Shown in pieces: positions 1-9,151 of a DNA stretch of 32,703 nucleotides. The translations under genes were made by a program, and so were the position numbers. Within the stretch, counting starts at the first letter, position 1, and each line of letters opens with the position of its first letter. The notes under the pieces are model-generated. The model saw only the letters and a list, made by a program, of their open reading frames with translations, made no database searches and was not told the DNA's origin. Origin of the DNA: Chitinophagales bacterium (GTDB lineage Bacteria > Bacteroidota > Bacteroidia > Chitinophagales > Saprospiraceae); assembly GCA_013298955.1 (NCBI GenBank), contig JAAFJT010000022.1, positions 1 through 32,703 of the forward strand, written 5' to 3'.

Positions 1-60
1 TGAAGGAGGTCAAACCGCCGTAATTGAAACGCTGATACGTATTTTAACTATCGTTATAAC

Positions 61-107
61 AAAAAAAAGGTGCGACACAAGTTAGTCACCTAAGCTGATA
101 TCGCACC
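61..107 (-). terminator. Rho-independent terminator of the susC-susD operon
   Basis: On the minus strand a 7-bp perfect stem, GGTGCGA pairing with TCGCACC, is followed directly by eight T residues (the A-run at 61-68 on the plus strand). The loop is long (25 nt) and contains GGTGAC, which could pair with other parts of the stem. The element lies about 60 bp beyond the susD stop codon in the direction of transcription, where an operon terminator is expected. Confidence 0.6.
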
Positions 108-165
108 CCAATCTGTTAGTATCGATAAACAATTATTATCATAAACACATAAAACAAGTCGCCTA

Positions 166-1899
166 TTAATACCCTGGATTTTGCGTTAAAATACCCGGTT
201 GCAAATCGATTTGCGATTGCGGAATCGGCCAGTACTCATGCTTACCCGTTACAAAGGTGATTCTGCCTAATCGACCTGCCAAAATTTTAACATCATTCGC
301 AACATATCGCTCTATCTCAGCTTTGGCAACGCCCCAACGAACAAGGTCATAAAAACGATGTCCTTCTTGCGACAATTCCAATTTGCGCTCCATCCGCACC
401 GCCGCACGTGCCGCCACTTGGTCAGCAAAGGCAGGATATGCACCCACATTATAATTGGCAGCAGGTGTCGCCCCATTCATCACGAAACCAGCTGGTTTTG
501 CCGCCCGCGCCCGCACCAAATTGACATAATCTTTCGCTTTTGCCAAATCGGGAGCCGCTTTTTCAACCTGAGCTTCGGCTGCCATCAACAGGACATCCGC
601 AAAACGAATCATTGGATAATTCAATGCAGAGTAACCTTTCGTCCAAGAACTACCATCACCAAATCCAGAATCAAATTGAGCTTTGGTCATTTGAAACTTT
701 TTAGCCGTGTACGGACCTGCATCCACTTGGTCGCGCACCCAACGTTTGCCGGGATGTACGCCCCAATCATAATAAGGAACACCACGACGACCGGCAACCC
801 AATCCACCCGTGCATCTAATCTACCCGCGTCTGGCACAAATGCAATATCCGAACCAATATCATAATCATGTTTCACTGCATTTGCAGGATCATTGTAGGT
901 ATTATTCGGCAACGGAAGCCCATTCGCATCCGTCCGATAGGAATTAACCATATCAAAACTCGGTTGAAAAAACCCACAACAGCCCGCACCGGGCGCATTC
1001 TGCGTAAAGTTTAACACAAAATCCGATTGCGTATTGTTGATAGTACCTGTATTAGCTGCCGCTTGCACGGAAAAAACATGTTCTTCATTATTTTCCGTTT
1101 CTGCATTGAAACAATCATTGTATTTCGCTGCCAAACCGTATTTGACACCACTTGCGTTTTTGCCACTCGCAATCACGGTTTCAAAAAGCGTCGCTGCTGC
1201 ATCAAATTTCTTTTGAAACAAATACGCTTTGCCTAAGTAAGAACCTGCTGCCCACTTATTCGCACGCCCTGCTGCGGCTTGCGTTTCAGGCAAATTATCG
1301 TATGCAAATTTGAAATCCGCTTCGATTTGCGTCCAAACGTTACCACTATTCGGTACTATAGCTGGGTCTGCGGTGGTTTCGTCAATGTAAGGCACTTTGT
1401 TGAAATGCTTCTGCAATTCAAAATAAGAGTGTCCTCTCAAAAAACGGGCTTCCCCTTTGACACGGGTTTTATCGGCTGCCGACATATCCGTCGCTTTATC
1501 CACATTTTTCAAAACGGTATTCGCGCGCGAAATAGATTCGTAACAAATCGCCCATTTCCAAGCAGGTACTTGATGGGTCGGACTCATCTCAAAACGCATT
1601 ACGGCATTCATCACTGCTGCATCCCCTGACTCAGAACCTTTATTGGCTTCGCCGCCTTGCACGCTGCCACCAAGCCAATTGGTAGAACCACCAATAAAGG
1701 GATTGGTCAGACCTCTGCCCAGCAAAATACCATAACTACTCACAAGCATCCCTTCAACCCCATTCGCATTCGTTAAAAGCGATTCGGACAAAGCACCCGG
1801 TGCAGGAACGGATAAAAAATCGTTTTTACAAGCAACGCTTGCCACGATTACGAAAGAAAGGGTCAATGAAGCTCCTTTCATATTAAAAATATTTTTCAT
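166..1899 (-). CDS. SusD/RagB-family outer-membrane nutrient-binding lipoprotein
   Basis: This is a surface lipoprotein that acts as the lid and ligand-capture partner of a SusC transporter. The 577-residue product starts with a signal peptide ending in a lipobox-like SVAC with Cys24, followed by the NDFLSVP stretch common after the acylated Cys in SusD proteins. The body is helix-rich, as expected for the SusD TPR-like fold, with the phrase RFADVLLMAAEAQ near residue 430. The C-terminus, with WPIPQSQIDLQPG and a final QNPGY, is a SusD hallmark. Length is normal for the family. It lies 109 bp downstream of susC on the same strand, separated by an inverted repeat that could alter the SusC to SusD ratio. 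The ligand cannot be read from sequence: no glycoside hydrolase or peptidase is adjacent. Confidence 0.95.
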   Translation of the reverse strand: MKNIFNMKGASLTLSFVIVASVACKNDFLSVPAPGALSESLLTNANGVEGMLVSSYGILLGRGLTNPFIGGSTNWLGGSVQGGEANKGSESGDAAVMNAVMRFEMSPTHQVPAWKWAICYESISRANTVLKNVDKATDMSAADKTRVKGEARFLRGHSYFELQKHFNKVPYIDETTADPAIVPNSGNVWTQIEADFKFAYDNLPETQAAAGRANKWAAGSYLGKAYLFQKKFDAAATLFETVIASGKNASGVKYGLAAKYNDCFNAETENNEEHVFSVQAAANTGTINNTQSDFVLNFTQNAPGAGCCGFFQPSFDMVNSYRTDANGLPLPNNTYNDPANAVKHDYDIGSDIAFVPDAGRLDARVDWVAGRRGVPYYDWGVHPGKRWVRDQVDAGPYTAKKFQMTKAQFDSGFGDGSSWTKGYSALNYPMIRFADVLLMAAEAQVEKAAPDLAKAKDYVNLVRARAAKPAGFVMNGATPAANYNVGAYPAFADQVAARAAVRMERKLELSQEGHRFYDLVRWGVAKAEIERYVANDVKILAGRLGRITFVTGKHEYWPIPQSQIDLQPGILTQNPGY

Positions 1900-1939
1900 T
1901 CTTTTTTAATTGACAGTTCAAAAAAAAACTTTTTCGACT

Positions 1940-2005
1940 TTTTGAATTAGGATTCTTAAAATTTTGGAATAAACCCTATTTAATCCTAAAAATCCTAATT
2001 CAAAA
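1940..2005. repeat. Inverted repeat of the GGATT hairpin type between susC and susD
   Basis: Perfect 15-bp arms, TTTTGAATTAGGATT at 1940-1954 and its complement at 1991-2005, enclose a partly complementary centre. The right arm, read on the minus strand, carries two GGATT words 9 bases apart. It starts 4 bp beyond the susC stop codon. It could be an intra-operon attenuator or a 3'-end mRNA stabiliser that keeps susC message above susD. The arm sequence GAATTAGGATT recurs in the hairpin at 26807-26912. Confidence 0.8.
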
Positions 2006-2008
2006 GAT

Positions 2009-5000
2009 TTAAAAACCGGCATTAATACCAAACATGAAACTCCGTGTAATCGGATAGTTCCCTACGTCAATACCCATTGCCGTATCTACCGCGCCCCCTA
2101 CACTTGGGTCCAAACCTTGATATTTGGTCAATGTAAATACATTGTTTGTAGCTGCATAAACTTTCAAACGCTTGAAAATGCCACCCAAAAATACTTTTGG
2201 TACATTGTAAGACAGCGTCAAGTTTTGCATCCGCAAATACGAACCATCTTCTACATAATAAGAATTGGGTTCAATATTGGTACTCGTATTTGAAATATCT
2301 TCATAAATCGGCATCGTTGCACCTGGATTCGACGGAGTCCAAGAGTCTTTCACCCGCGCACTAATCGCAGAACCTTTAAAAGACGCATAGAAATCGGTGT
2401 ACCATTTACTCATGTTGAAAATCTTATTGCCCAAAGACGTATAAAGATAAGTACTAAGGCTAAAATCTTTATAATTTACGCCCAAAGTCACACCACCTGT
2501 AAATTTCGGAACAGGACTACCAATCACGGTGCGGTCATCAGAAGTGATTTTGCCATCGCCATTGATGTCCGCGTAACGGAAACGACCGATACCTTTACCA
2601 TCTTGTGCCGGTGCTGCGGTTACTTCTGCTGCGTTTTGGAACAAACCTTGTACTTGGTAACCATAGAAGGTGGACAAACCATAACCTGTTAAGTTGCGAA
2701 TCGGCACCGCGCTTAAACGATTGATTGGCAAGGAGGTCACATCAAAATAAGTGATATTATCCGTTAATTTGTCAATTTTATTGCTCAAAAACGAACCAAT
2801 TGCCGTTACTTCATACGACCAATCGCCTGCAATCTTGCCGCGATTCGTTATTTGAAGGTCTAAACCTTTGTTCGTCATTTCCGCAATATTCACAAAAGGA
2901 GCTGTCGCTAAACCACCGACGTTTGGCAATGGTTTTTGGTATAACAAATCCGTTGTTTTTCTCGACCACAAATCTATCAATACTTCCAACTTATCTTTCA
3001 ACAACGAAATATCTAAACCAACATTTGTTGTCGTACTGGTTTCCCATTTTGCATCTGGATTACCGATTTGAGAACGATAAAAACCACTGGTTGCACTATT
3101 ATTCGTACCTGTGATTGGGTACGAACCACCACCCAAATCATTTGAAAATAAACTAAATTGATTTGTCGGATTGACGGCATTGGAATTACCCATTTGTCCC
3201 CAGCCAACGCGCAATTTCATATCACTAATCGCTGTATAACTTTTCATAAAATCTTCGCCAGTCACCCGCCATGCCGCAGAAACCGCAGGGAATACTCCGT
3301 AACGATTGTTTTCGCCAAAACGAGAAGATCCATCCCGACGAACAACACCTGTCACATAATATTTTTCATTCAAGTTGTACGTCAAACGACCGAAAGTCGA
3401 ATAGAAATTCACACCCAAATTCAAAAAACTCGTGGTAGCAGGACTGTTGTTTGCTGTTTGAAGCGTGATAAAATTCACATCTCTCAAATACGGATTTTGA
3501 CCCGAACCTTGTACACCGCGACCTGAACCTGTATTCAACGCTTCCAAACCAACCATGGCATCAAAACTATGTACGCCAATTTTTTTCGTATAACGGGCTG
3601 TGTTGGTATTGACCCAACTATAAAAATAACCAGACCCTTCTGTAAATGCAAAACCCGCTACATTTTCAGAATGTTCATACGTCGGCTTCACATAAGTCGT
3701 ATAATAACTATTTCCATACGAGCCGCCAAAACTACTTCTAAGGGTCAAACCCGGCAATACATCTAATTCTGCATAAATATTACCAAATCCACCGACTCCG
3801 AAATTTCGGTTATCTGCGATACGGTCAAGACTTGCAACAGGATTCCGAGCGTTTCCTAAAAGACCCGCAGCCGTACCACCATATCCTCCAAATGCATCAT
3901 AAACAGGGATAATCGTAGGAGTCCGTTGCGCTTGTTGAATGATCGTTTCCGTTTCAGAAACCCCCGCACCATTATTATTGCCTTCTTGACCTAAAACACT
4001 CCGATACGTAAATTGAAGGTTTTGACCAATGCGAAACGATTTAGTCAAGTCAAATTCGCTATTGGCACGAAAACTATACCGTTTGAAAGAGTTGTTCATT
4101 ACAATACCTGCTTGGTCTTGCATGCCAAGACCCACATAATAACGAGCATTTTCAGAAGCACCAGAGAATCCTAAATTATGCCGTTGCATGGGAGCCGCCC
4201 GCGTAATCGCAGCATACCAATCAGTACCCGATTTATTAGAAGGCATCACCAAATAAATAGGTCCTTTTCTAAGGTCGTTATTATATTTAGTCGCTTCGGT
4301 CGTCAAATTGACCGCACTTGCAGGCTGTCCTCTTAACGTACCAACCAATAGATAATCAGGCAAAACAGGTGTTGCGCCTGTACCATAATGGTCATGTCTT
4401 GGTGCAAATGCCTCTCCTTTTGCGGCTGCCGTATTCCGAATACCGTTCCAAGTCCATTCTGCTGCTTCTTGCGGATTCAACATCTCGGCTCCTTTGCCCG
4501 GATCCGTCACCCCGTAAAGACCATCATAACTGACTTGAACGGTTTTATCCCCTTTTTTACCCCGTTTTGTGGTATAAACAATCACACCACTTGACGCTCT
4601 CGCACCATAGATGGAAGCCGCCGCCGCATCTTTCAATACCGTGACCGATTCTACATCATCCGGAGCCAAGAAATCGGTGGAAGTCACAGGCACACCATCC
4701 ACAACGTACAACGGCTCATTGCTCAACAACGAACCAAAACCCCGAATCCGAACAATACTATTCGTTCCCGGTTGTCCATTGGAAATGACTGTAACGCCCG
4801 ATGCACGTCCTTGTAATTGTTGTTCGATGTTGCCCGTCGGAACTGCTGATAATTCACGCGGTTTAATCGTCGAAACCGAACCTGTCGTTTGACGTTTCGT
4901 TTCCACCGTGTAACCCGTTACAACCACTTCTTGAAGTGCGCCATTTTCGACCAATTTAATGGTGAAAACGGTTTCTGTACCCACAGGCACTTCTTGTGTC

Positions 5001-5245
5001 GTGTAGCCGACCGAAGAAACAACCAATACAGCATCGTCTTTGACATTATCCAATGCGAACGCGCCATCTATATCGGCAATCGTTCCAGTCGTCGTGCCTT
5101 TAATCGCAATGCTCGCAGGAATACCGCCATCTGCCCCAGTGACTGTACCCGTAATTCGCTTTTGAGCGAACATCGGCAGACTGAACAGCATGAGCAATAA
5201 TGCGATAACCAGTTGCGGAGACAACAAGTGAGCTTTAAATTTCAT
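2009..5245 (-). CDS. SusC/RagA-family TonB-linked outer-membrane transporter
   Basis: This is a 22-stranded outer-membrane barrel that imports an oligomeric nutrient using TonB energy. The 1078-residue product has a signal peptide ending about residue 27 (MFAQ), then a carboxypeptidase-regulatory-like domain (about 30-113), then the TonB plug (about 115-230) with VVVTGY, IRIRGFGS-type and NEPLYVVDGVPV motifs specific to the SusC subfamily. A DINGDGKITSDD loop near residue 890, resembling an EF-hand Ca site, is usual in SusC proteins. The last residue is Phe, as expected for Bam-inserted barrels. Length is typical. It is the first gene of susC-susD and is divergent from the Nudix-type regulator at 5824, which makes that protein the obvious candidate regulator. 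There is no anti-sigma or ECF sigma gene beside it. Confidence 0.96.
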   Translation of the reverse strand: MKFKAHLLSPQLVIALLLMLFSLPMFAQKRITGTVTGADGGIPASIAIKGTTTGTIADIDGAFALDNVKDDAVLVVSSVGYTTQEVPVGTETVFTIKLVENGALQEVVVTGYTVETKRQTTGSVSTIKPRELSAVPTGNIEQQLQGRASGVTVISNGQPGTNSIVRIRGFGSLLSNEPLYVVDGVPVTSTDFLAPDDVESVTVLKDAAAASIYGARASSGVIVYTTKRGKKGDKTVQVSYDGLYGVTDPGKGAEMLNPQEAAEWTWNGIRNTAAAKGEAFAPRHDHYGTGATPVLPDYLLVGTLRGQPASAVNLTTEATKYNNDLRKGPIYLVMPSNKSGTDWYAAITRAAPMQRHNLGFSGASENARYYVGLGMQDQAGIVMNNSFKRYSFRANSEFDLTKSFRIGQNLQFTYRSVLGQEGNNNGAGVSETETIIQQAQRTPTIIPVYDAFGGYGGTAAGLLGNARNPVASLDRIADNRNFGVGGFGNIYAELDVLPGLTLRSSFGGSYGNSYYTTYVKPTYEHSENVAGFAFTEGSGYFYSWVNTNTARYTKKIGVHSFDAMVGLEALNTGSGRGVQGSGQNPYLRDVNFITLQTANNSPATTSFLNLGVNFYSTFGRLTYNLNEKYYVTGVVRRDGSSRFGENNRYGVFPAVSAAWRVTGEDFMKSYTAISDMKLRVGWGQMGNSNAVNPTNQFSLFSNDLGGGSYPITGTNNSATSGFYRSQIGNPDAKWETSTTTNVGLDISLLKDKLEVLIDLWSRKTTDLLYQKPLPNVGGLATAPFVNIAEMTNKGLDLQITNRGKIAGDWSYEVTAIGSFLSNKIDKLTDNITYFDVTSLPINRLSAVPIRNLTGYGLSTFYGYQVQGLFQNAAEVTAAPAQDGKGIGRFRYADINGDGKITSDDRTVIGSPVPKFTGGVTLGVNYKDFSLSTYLYTSLGNKIFNMSKWYTDFYASFKGSAISARVKDSWTPSNPGATMPIYEDISNTSTNIEPNSYYVEDGSYLRMQNLTLSYNVPKVFLGGIFKRLKVYAATNNVFTLTKYQGLDPSVGGAVDTAMGIDVGNYPITRSFMFGINAGF

Positions 5246-5267
5246 ACAAAAAAAAGAAGGTTAGTTA

Positions 5268-5275
5268 CAAAATTA
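5268..5275 (-). promoter_or_regulatory. Candidate -7 promoter element of susC
   Basis: Read on the minus strand this is TAATTTTG, an exact match to the Bacteroidota -7 consensus TAnnTTTG, 23 bp upstream of the susC ATG. No convincing -33 TTG lies 17-23 bp further up, so the promoter would be weak or activator-dependent. A half-site ATTATTTG (minus strand, 5312-5319), identical to one arm of the palindrome in the regulator's promoter, lies about 40 bp upstream. Confidence 0.4.
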
Positions 5276-5740
5276 TGGTACTAAACAATAAATTTTAATT
5301 GCTAAATCCAACAAATAATTAATTCATGATTGCAATTAATTTCTTTAATTCAAAAGAATATTCCAAAAAAAATATTTTTATCAAAATTTTATTTTGTTTT
5401 TTTTGATGTAGATACAAAAAAGGCAGGGAAAGCGATGTTCTTGATACCGAAATTTTTACACATAGAAATTCCGTTAATGCAAGCACCTCTTTCCAAAGGG
5501 ACATTTTAGAAAAAAACAAAATGACTGTTTTGATTACATTTTACATAAATAGTTGGTTTCCATACATTTACATTTAGTTATAAATCACATTTAACACAAT
5601 GAGTAAGTTGGTTATCTTTTTTCATATCGCAAAGTGTAAAAAAAGTCCTGTTATAATTTATAAAATAGCTTTCTTGAAAAAATTATTTTAAGCTGCTTTA
5701 TAAAACAAACATTGTCTAAATTTGAGACAATAATAAAAAC

Positions 5741-5774
5741 ATTATTTGATATGACCAAATAATTTTTACTTTTG
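5741..5774 (+). promoter_or_regulatory. Promoter of the Nudix-type regulator overlapping a palindromic operator
   Basis: A -33 TTTG (5745-5748) and a -7 TACTTTTG (5767-5774, exact TAnnTTTG) are 18 bp apart, a good Bacteroidota promoter. The spacer holds a perfect 8-bp inverted repeat, ATTATTTG at 5741-5748 and CAAATAAT at 5756-5763, with 7 bp between. Occupancy of this site would cover the -33 box and most of the spacer, which suggests autorepression. An identical half-site lies upstream of susC at 5312-5319. Confidence 0.55.
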
Positions 5775-5823
5775 TTGAATTTTTTTTTTAAATAAATTAG
5801 TAAGCAACGATAAACGAATAGAT

Positions 5824-6558
5824 ATGATTGATTTACAAAAGATAATTGAGGGGTTGAAGGAAAGTATTCCCCAATTATCAATTGACTGCGTAATCTTTGG
5901 CTTCCAGAATCAGGAGTTAAAAGTGTTATTATCCAAATTGCCCGATATTGATTTATGGGCAGTGCAAGGTGGTTTTATTAGAAAAACAGAAGATATTGAT
6001 CAGGCAGCAGCGCGGATTCTCGAAGAGCGAACTGGTTTAAAAGGTATTTTTTTAGAACAATTTCATGCTTTCGGCAAAGCGAATCGTCCAAGTATTGATT
6101 TTTTGAGAGAGGCTTTTAAAAGTATTTCAGACCGAGTAGCTGTAGAGTCGATTCCTTTTTTGACGCAACGCTTTATTTCTATTGGCTATTATTCGTTAGT
6201 AGATTTGTTGCGGGTGGAGCCAGTGCCGGGCATTTCGTATGAGCGCAGTGAATGGTTTGATATTCAGAAATTGCCCAAATTAGGGCTTGACCATGCAGAA
6301 ATGATTGAAAAAGCATTGAAAACTTTGCAATATTCGGTGGATTATGCCTTGATTGGCTTCAATTTGATGCCTGAAACCTTTACAATGAATGAGTTGCAAA
6401 AATTATATGAAACGATTTTAGGGGAAACGATGAGTCGTAATAATTTCCAACGCAAAATATTGGATATGAATATTTTAGAACGCCTTGAAAAAAAATTTAC
6501 AGGAGGAGCGCATAAAGCACCTTATCTGTATCGGTTTAAACGATTAAATCAATATTAA
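5824..6558 (+). CDS. NrtR-like regulator: degenerate Nudix domain plus winged-helix
   Basis: This is probably a DNA-binding transcription factor that uses a Nudix fold as its effector-sensing domain, as in the NrtR/AraR family. In the 244-residue product the Nudix domain spans about 18-150. Its Nudix box begins correctly at Gly50 and Glu56 (GX5E) and keeps Arg64 and Glu68, but has Ile65 where the consensus has Glu and Arg69 in place of the second Glu of the EE pair. Hydrolysis is therefore unlikely. The C-terminal 80 residues contain a helix-turn-helix/winged-helix pattern with conserved NNFQRKIL and a YRF ending, typical of NrtR-like regulators. It is divergent from susC and precedes the PAP2/haloperoxidase gene by 102 bp. 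Known relatives control NAD or pentose genes; pnuC is two genes away, so either role is possible. Confidence 0.85.
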   Translation: MIDLQKIIEGLKESIPQLSIDCVIFGFQNQELKVLLSKLPDIDLWAVQGGFIRKTEDIDQAAARILEERTGLKGIFLEQFHAFGKANRPSIDFLREAFKSISDRVAVESIPFLTQRFISIGYYSLVDLLRVEPVPGISYERSEWFDIQKLPKLGLDHAEMIEKALKTLQYSVDYALIGFNLMPETFTMNELQKLYETILGETMSRNNFQRKILDMNILERLEKKFTGGAHKAPYLYRFKRLNQY

Positions 6559-6588
6559 ACAAAATATTTTAATTTGCTTAAAAAAGAA

Positions 6589-6619
6589 TTGATAATTCGA
6601 TTGTAAAAACGTTAATTTG
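6589..6619 (+). promoter_or_regulatory. Possible promoter of the first haloperoxidase/PAP2 gene
   Basis: TTG at 6589-6591 and TAATTTG at 6613-6619 are 21 bp apart, close to the Bacteroidota -33/-7 pattern but one base short of the full -7 consensus. It lies 41 bp upstream of the GTG start. If real, the gene is transcribed independently of the regulator. Confidence 0.3.
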
Positions 6620-6660
6620 CTTTTTTTCATGCTTAAAATTTTATCAAAAAAATAAAAACG

Positions 6661-8004
6661 GTGAAAATTAACTTGCTTAGTATTTTGTCAAAACGGCTAC
6701 TTTTAAAGCAATTATTTGTTTTATTAGCCTTATTCAGTTGTAAGGAAACGTCCGCCCCCAAAAAAACAATGGATGCGACGCTACAATTGCATCAAATGCA
6801 CCAAAAATTAACTGATATTATCATTACTGATATTTTTTCGCCCCCTGTGGCGAGTCGTATCTATGCGTACACTTTTTTGGCGGCTTACGAAGCAGGCAAA
6901 TTTACAAAACTGGGCGCACCTTCTATCGCTGCAACGCTGAAAGGATTTGATGCAATGCCCGTTCCCGAAGTTGGAAAAACGTATGATTTTCAAGTCGCGG
7001 CTATCAAAGCGTTTTGCACTGTTGCGCCCAAAGTTATCTTTTCCACTCAAGAGATGGCGCAATTTGAACAAAAAAACCTTGCTGAATGGCAGAAAATGTT
7101 GTCTGATTCCATTTTTAAACGGTCGGTTGCCTTTGGGGAGCAAATCGCGGGGGTGATTATCAAGCGATTGAGCAATGATAATTACAAAGAAACTCGCGGC
7201 ATGGAGCGTTACGAAGTCAAAAATAATGCGACTGGAAGATGGGTTCCGACTCCGCCCGATTATGCAGATGGCGTTGAGCCGCATTGGGCTAAAATGAAAA
7301 CGTTTTGTTTAGATTCAGCGAGCCAATTTCGACCTGTACCGCCGCCTGCGTATGAACTTCAAAAAAATAGTTCCTTTCAAAAAGAAACGCAAGAAGTTTA
7401 CAATTTATCTAAATCATTAACAAATAGTCAAATAGATATTATTTCTTTTTGGGATGACAATCCATTTGTTTCCAAACACAAAGGGCATTTAATGTTTCAA
7501 GATAAAAAAATGACTCCGGGTGGGCATTGGTTAGCGATTTGTCAATTGTTTTTAAAACAACAAAAAGTTGATTATTATCCTGCATTGCGCACCTATACCT
7601 TAACGGCAATTGGCATTTATGAGGCATTTTTGAGTTGTTGGGAAGCAAAATATCATTATGCGCGATTGCGTCCTGAAACGATTATCAGTGAAACGATTGA
7701 TAAACAATGGCATCCCTATTTGGTTACGCCGCCCTTTCCTGCGTACACGAGTGGGCATAGCACCATTTCAGCTGCTGCTGCGACCCTTTTAACGAATTTT
7801 TTTGGTGATAATCAATCTTTTACAGATACCACTGAAGTTGCATATGGATTGCCGATTCGCTCGTTTAAATCCTTTCAAGAAGCAGCTTTGGAGGCTTCGG
7901 AAAGTCGGATTTTGGGAGGGATTCACTTCCGTTCGGATTGTATATACGGGAATCAACAAGGCAAGAAAGTGGGTGAGTGGGTGCTTCAACGAATCAAAAT
8001 TTAA
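6661..8004 (+). CDS. Vanadium-dependent haloperoxidase / PAP2-family lipoprotein (copy 1)
   Basis: This is a periplasmic or outer-membrane-anchored enzyme of the vanadate/phosphate-binding PAP2 superfamily, either a haloperoxidase or an acid phosphatase. The 447-residue product starts at GTG; this start is kept because it supplies the signal peptide, whose lipobox LFSC gives Cys27. The pocket residues are all present: KX6RP (Lys330, Arg337), the SGH motif (Ser364, Gly365, His366) and SRX5HX3D (Arg416, His422, Asp426). An FWDD...PGGHW segment (263-290) is shared with copy 2. The N-terminal half looks like a degenerate first helical bundle. It is followed by a convergent terminator and pnuC. 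Substrate and halide preference cannot be read from sequence. Confidence 0.88.
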   Translation: MKINLLSILSKRLLLKQLFVLLALFSCKETSAPKKTMDATLQLHQMHQKLTDIIITDIFSPPVASRIYAYTFLAAYEAGKFTKLGAPSIAATLKGFDAMPVPEVGKTYDFQVAAIKAFCTVAPKVIFSTQEMAQFEQKNLAEWQKMLSDSIFKRSVAFGEQIAGVIIKRLSNDNYKETRGMERYEVKNNATGRWVPTPPDYADGVEPHWAKMKTFCLDSASQFRPVPPPAYELQKNSSFQKETQEVYNLSKSLTNSQIDIISFWDDNPFVSKHKGHLMFQDKKMTPGGHWLAICQLFLKQQKVDYYPALRTYTLTAIGIYEAFLSCWEAKYHYARLRPETIISETIDKQWHPYLVTPPFPAYTSGHSTISAAAATLLTNFFGDNQSFTDTTEVAYGLPIRSFKSFQEAALEASESRILGGIHFRSDCIYGNQQGKKVGEWVLQRIKI

Positions 8005-8025
8005 GGAATTTCCTAAATATAGGAC

Positions 8026-8064
8026 GCAAGTAAGTGAGTTTTGCACCAAAAATCACTTACTTGC
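8026..8064. terminator. Bidirectional stem-loop between convergent genes
   Basis: Perfect 12-bp arms, GCAAGTAAGTGA at 8026-8037 and TCACTTACTTGC at 8053-8064, flank a 15-base loop. The stem sits in the 70-bp gap between the haloperoxidase stop and the pnuC stop, where a shared terminator is expected. T-runs are weak on both strands. Confidence 0.6.
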
Positions 8065-8074
8065 AATTTGGCGG

Positions 8075-8686
8075 TCAAAGCGATAAAAATGTATTGTGTG
8101 TGGTCTGCCATTTTGCTTTCCAATTGAAATAACCTTTGATTGAGACAAGGGCGTAAATTAAAGACAAAATCGCTAATAAATGGGCTCCGCGTTCAAAATA
8201 AATGAAAATATACGCGGTATCTATCACAATCCAGTACAACCAAGATTCTAAAATCTTCCGCGCTGTCAAAAAAGTGGTGATGATACTAAATGCAGTCAAC
8301 AAGGCATCTACATATCGAAAAGCAGCGTCTGTCCAAATATCACCCAAAGGCATAATACATAAAACGCCAATTGTCGCAAGAATTACATGATAATAAAAAG
8401 ACAAAGTTGAAATATTGTCATCCGAGAGTCGCGCTTTTTCCCGCCAGATGTACCAACCATAAATGGCACTCCCTGCATAATACGCTTGTAACAATGCGTC
8501 CGATTTCAGATTCGCTTCGAGCGTAACGATAAACGTCAAAATGGTGCCGATGAAGCCATAATGCCAACAGCGCAAATCTTCTCGAGTTGCCAACAATACA
8601 TACACGCAGTTGAAACCGAATGCTGCCCACTGTACTGCACCTTGTTCGCGCATCAGCGCCATCATATTTTCTATCCAAAGCATCAT
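8075..8686 (-). CDS. pnuC: PnuC-family nicotinamide riboside (or related vitamin) transporter
   Basis: This is an inner-membrane facilitator that takes up nicotinamide riboside or another vitamin precursor, which is then trapped by phosphorylation inside. The 203-residue product has about seven hydrophobic segments and the PnuC signature pieces GFIG, YYAGSAIYGWYIW (about 70-82) and, in the second half, DALLTAFS...ESWLYWIVID (about 128-155). Length is typical (200-240). There is no adjacent kinase (NadR) or thiamin gene, and I see no TPP-riboswitch core upstream, so NR is only the default substrate. The Nudix-type regulator nearby belongs to a family that in some bacteria controls NAD-salvage genes, but no copy of its palindrome is visible upstream of this gene. 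Confidence 0.85.
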   Translation of the reverse strand: MMLWIENMMALMREQGAVQWAAFGFNCVYVLLATREDLRCWHYGFIGTILTFIVTLEANLKSDALLQAYYAGSAIYGWYIWREKARLSDDNISTLSFYYHVILATIGVLCIMPLGDIWTDAAFRYVDALLTAFSIITTFLTARKILESWLYWIVIDTAYIFIYFERGAHLLAILSLIYALVSIKGYFNWKAKWQTTHNTFLSL

Positions 8687-9151
8687 TCAATTGACAGTCT
8701 ATTGCGACGATTTTTTATCCTTTTTTTTAAAACAAGTCCATGTGTGGAAATGTTTGTCTGTTGTTTTTTGTAAAACAAATTTTGGATGATTGAGTCGTCA
8801 CTGTGATTAAAAGTTTTCAAAAAAGTTTTGCCCAAAGTATGCAAAAATAAGGGCAAAATGGACTACTTTGGTATATTGAAAACCAACTTTAAGATAAATT
8901 TAACGCATTTTTGCTTTTGTTACCCATTTAAATAGTCCTAAGAGTAAGTTTTGAATAAGGGTGTGTTGCAAAAATGTGTAAAAATCTTACTCCAATTCAA
9001 GCAAATATTATATAATTTTAAAAAAAATATTTATACAAAAGGCGTGAATATTTGTTCAAATGTACGAATTGGCTTAACATTGTCTTTATTTTTTAACTAA
9101 AAACTTTTTGTTTGGATTTCAACTTTCAAAATCTAAAATTAAAACCATATC
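8687..9151. other. Divergent pnuC/batB intergenic region
   Basis: This is 465 bp of AT-rich sequence with no open frame I consider coding. It contains an inverted repeat, TTTTGCCC at 8826-8833 and GGGCAAAA at 8851-8858 with 17 bases between, which could be an operator or part of a small structured leader. No clean TAnnTTTG promoter was found for batB. The genes usually preceding batB (moxR, DUF58, batA) are absent here. Confidence 0.5.

Larger units (their letters stand above)
5246..5823. other. Divergent susC/regulator intergenic region
   Basis: This 578-bp, very AT-rich region separates susC from the divergent regulator. It holds the candidate susC -7 box near one end and the regulator's promoter/operator near the other. 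The middle (about 5330-5700) has short open frames on the minus strand without coding character, and I see no clear RNA structure there. Its length is compatible with regulatory sites for both transcription units. Confidence 0.6.

Noticed and set aside
5319-5519. 66-codon minus-strand frame in the susC/regulator gap
   Set aside because: Composition reflects AT-rich noncoding sequence (Lys, Ile, Phe, Leu runs); no domain, no start context, and it lies in a regulatory region.
5824-6558. Active Nudix pyrophosphohydrolase
   Set aside because: Two of the metal-binding acidic positions of the Nudix box are replaced (Ile65, Arg69) and a winged-helix domain is present, so a regulator is the better call.
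8687-8900. TPP or NAD riboswitch upstream of pnuC
   Set aside because: No CTGAGA-type TPP core or other conserved riboswitch motif was seen on the minus strand.
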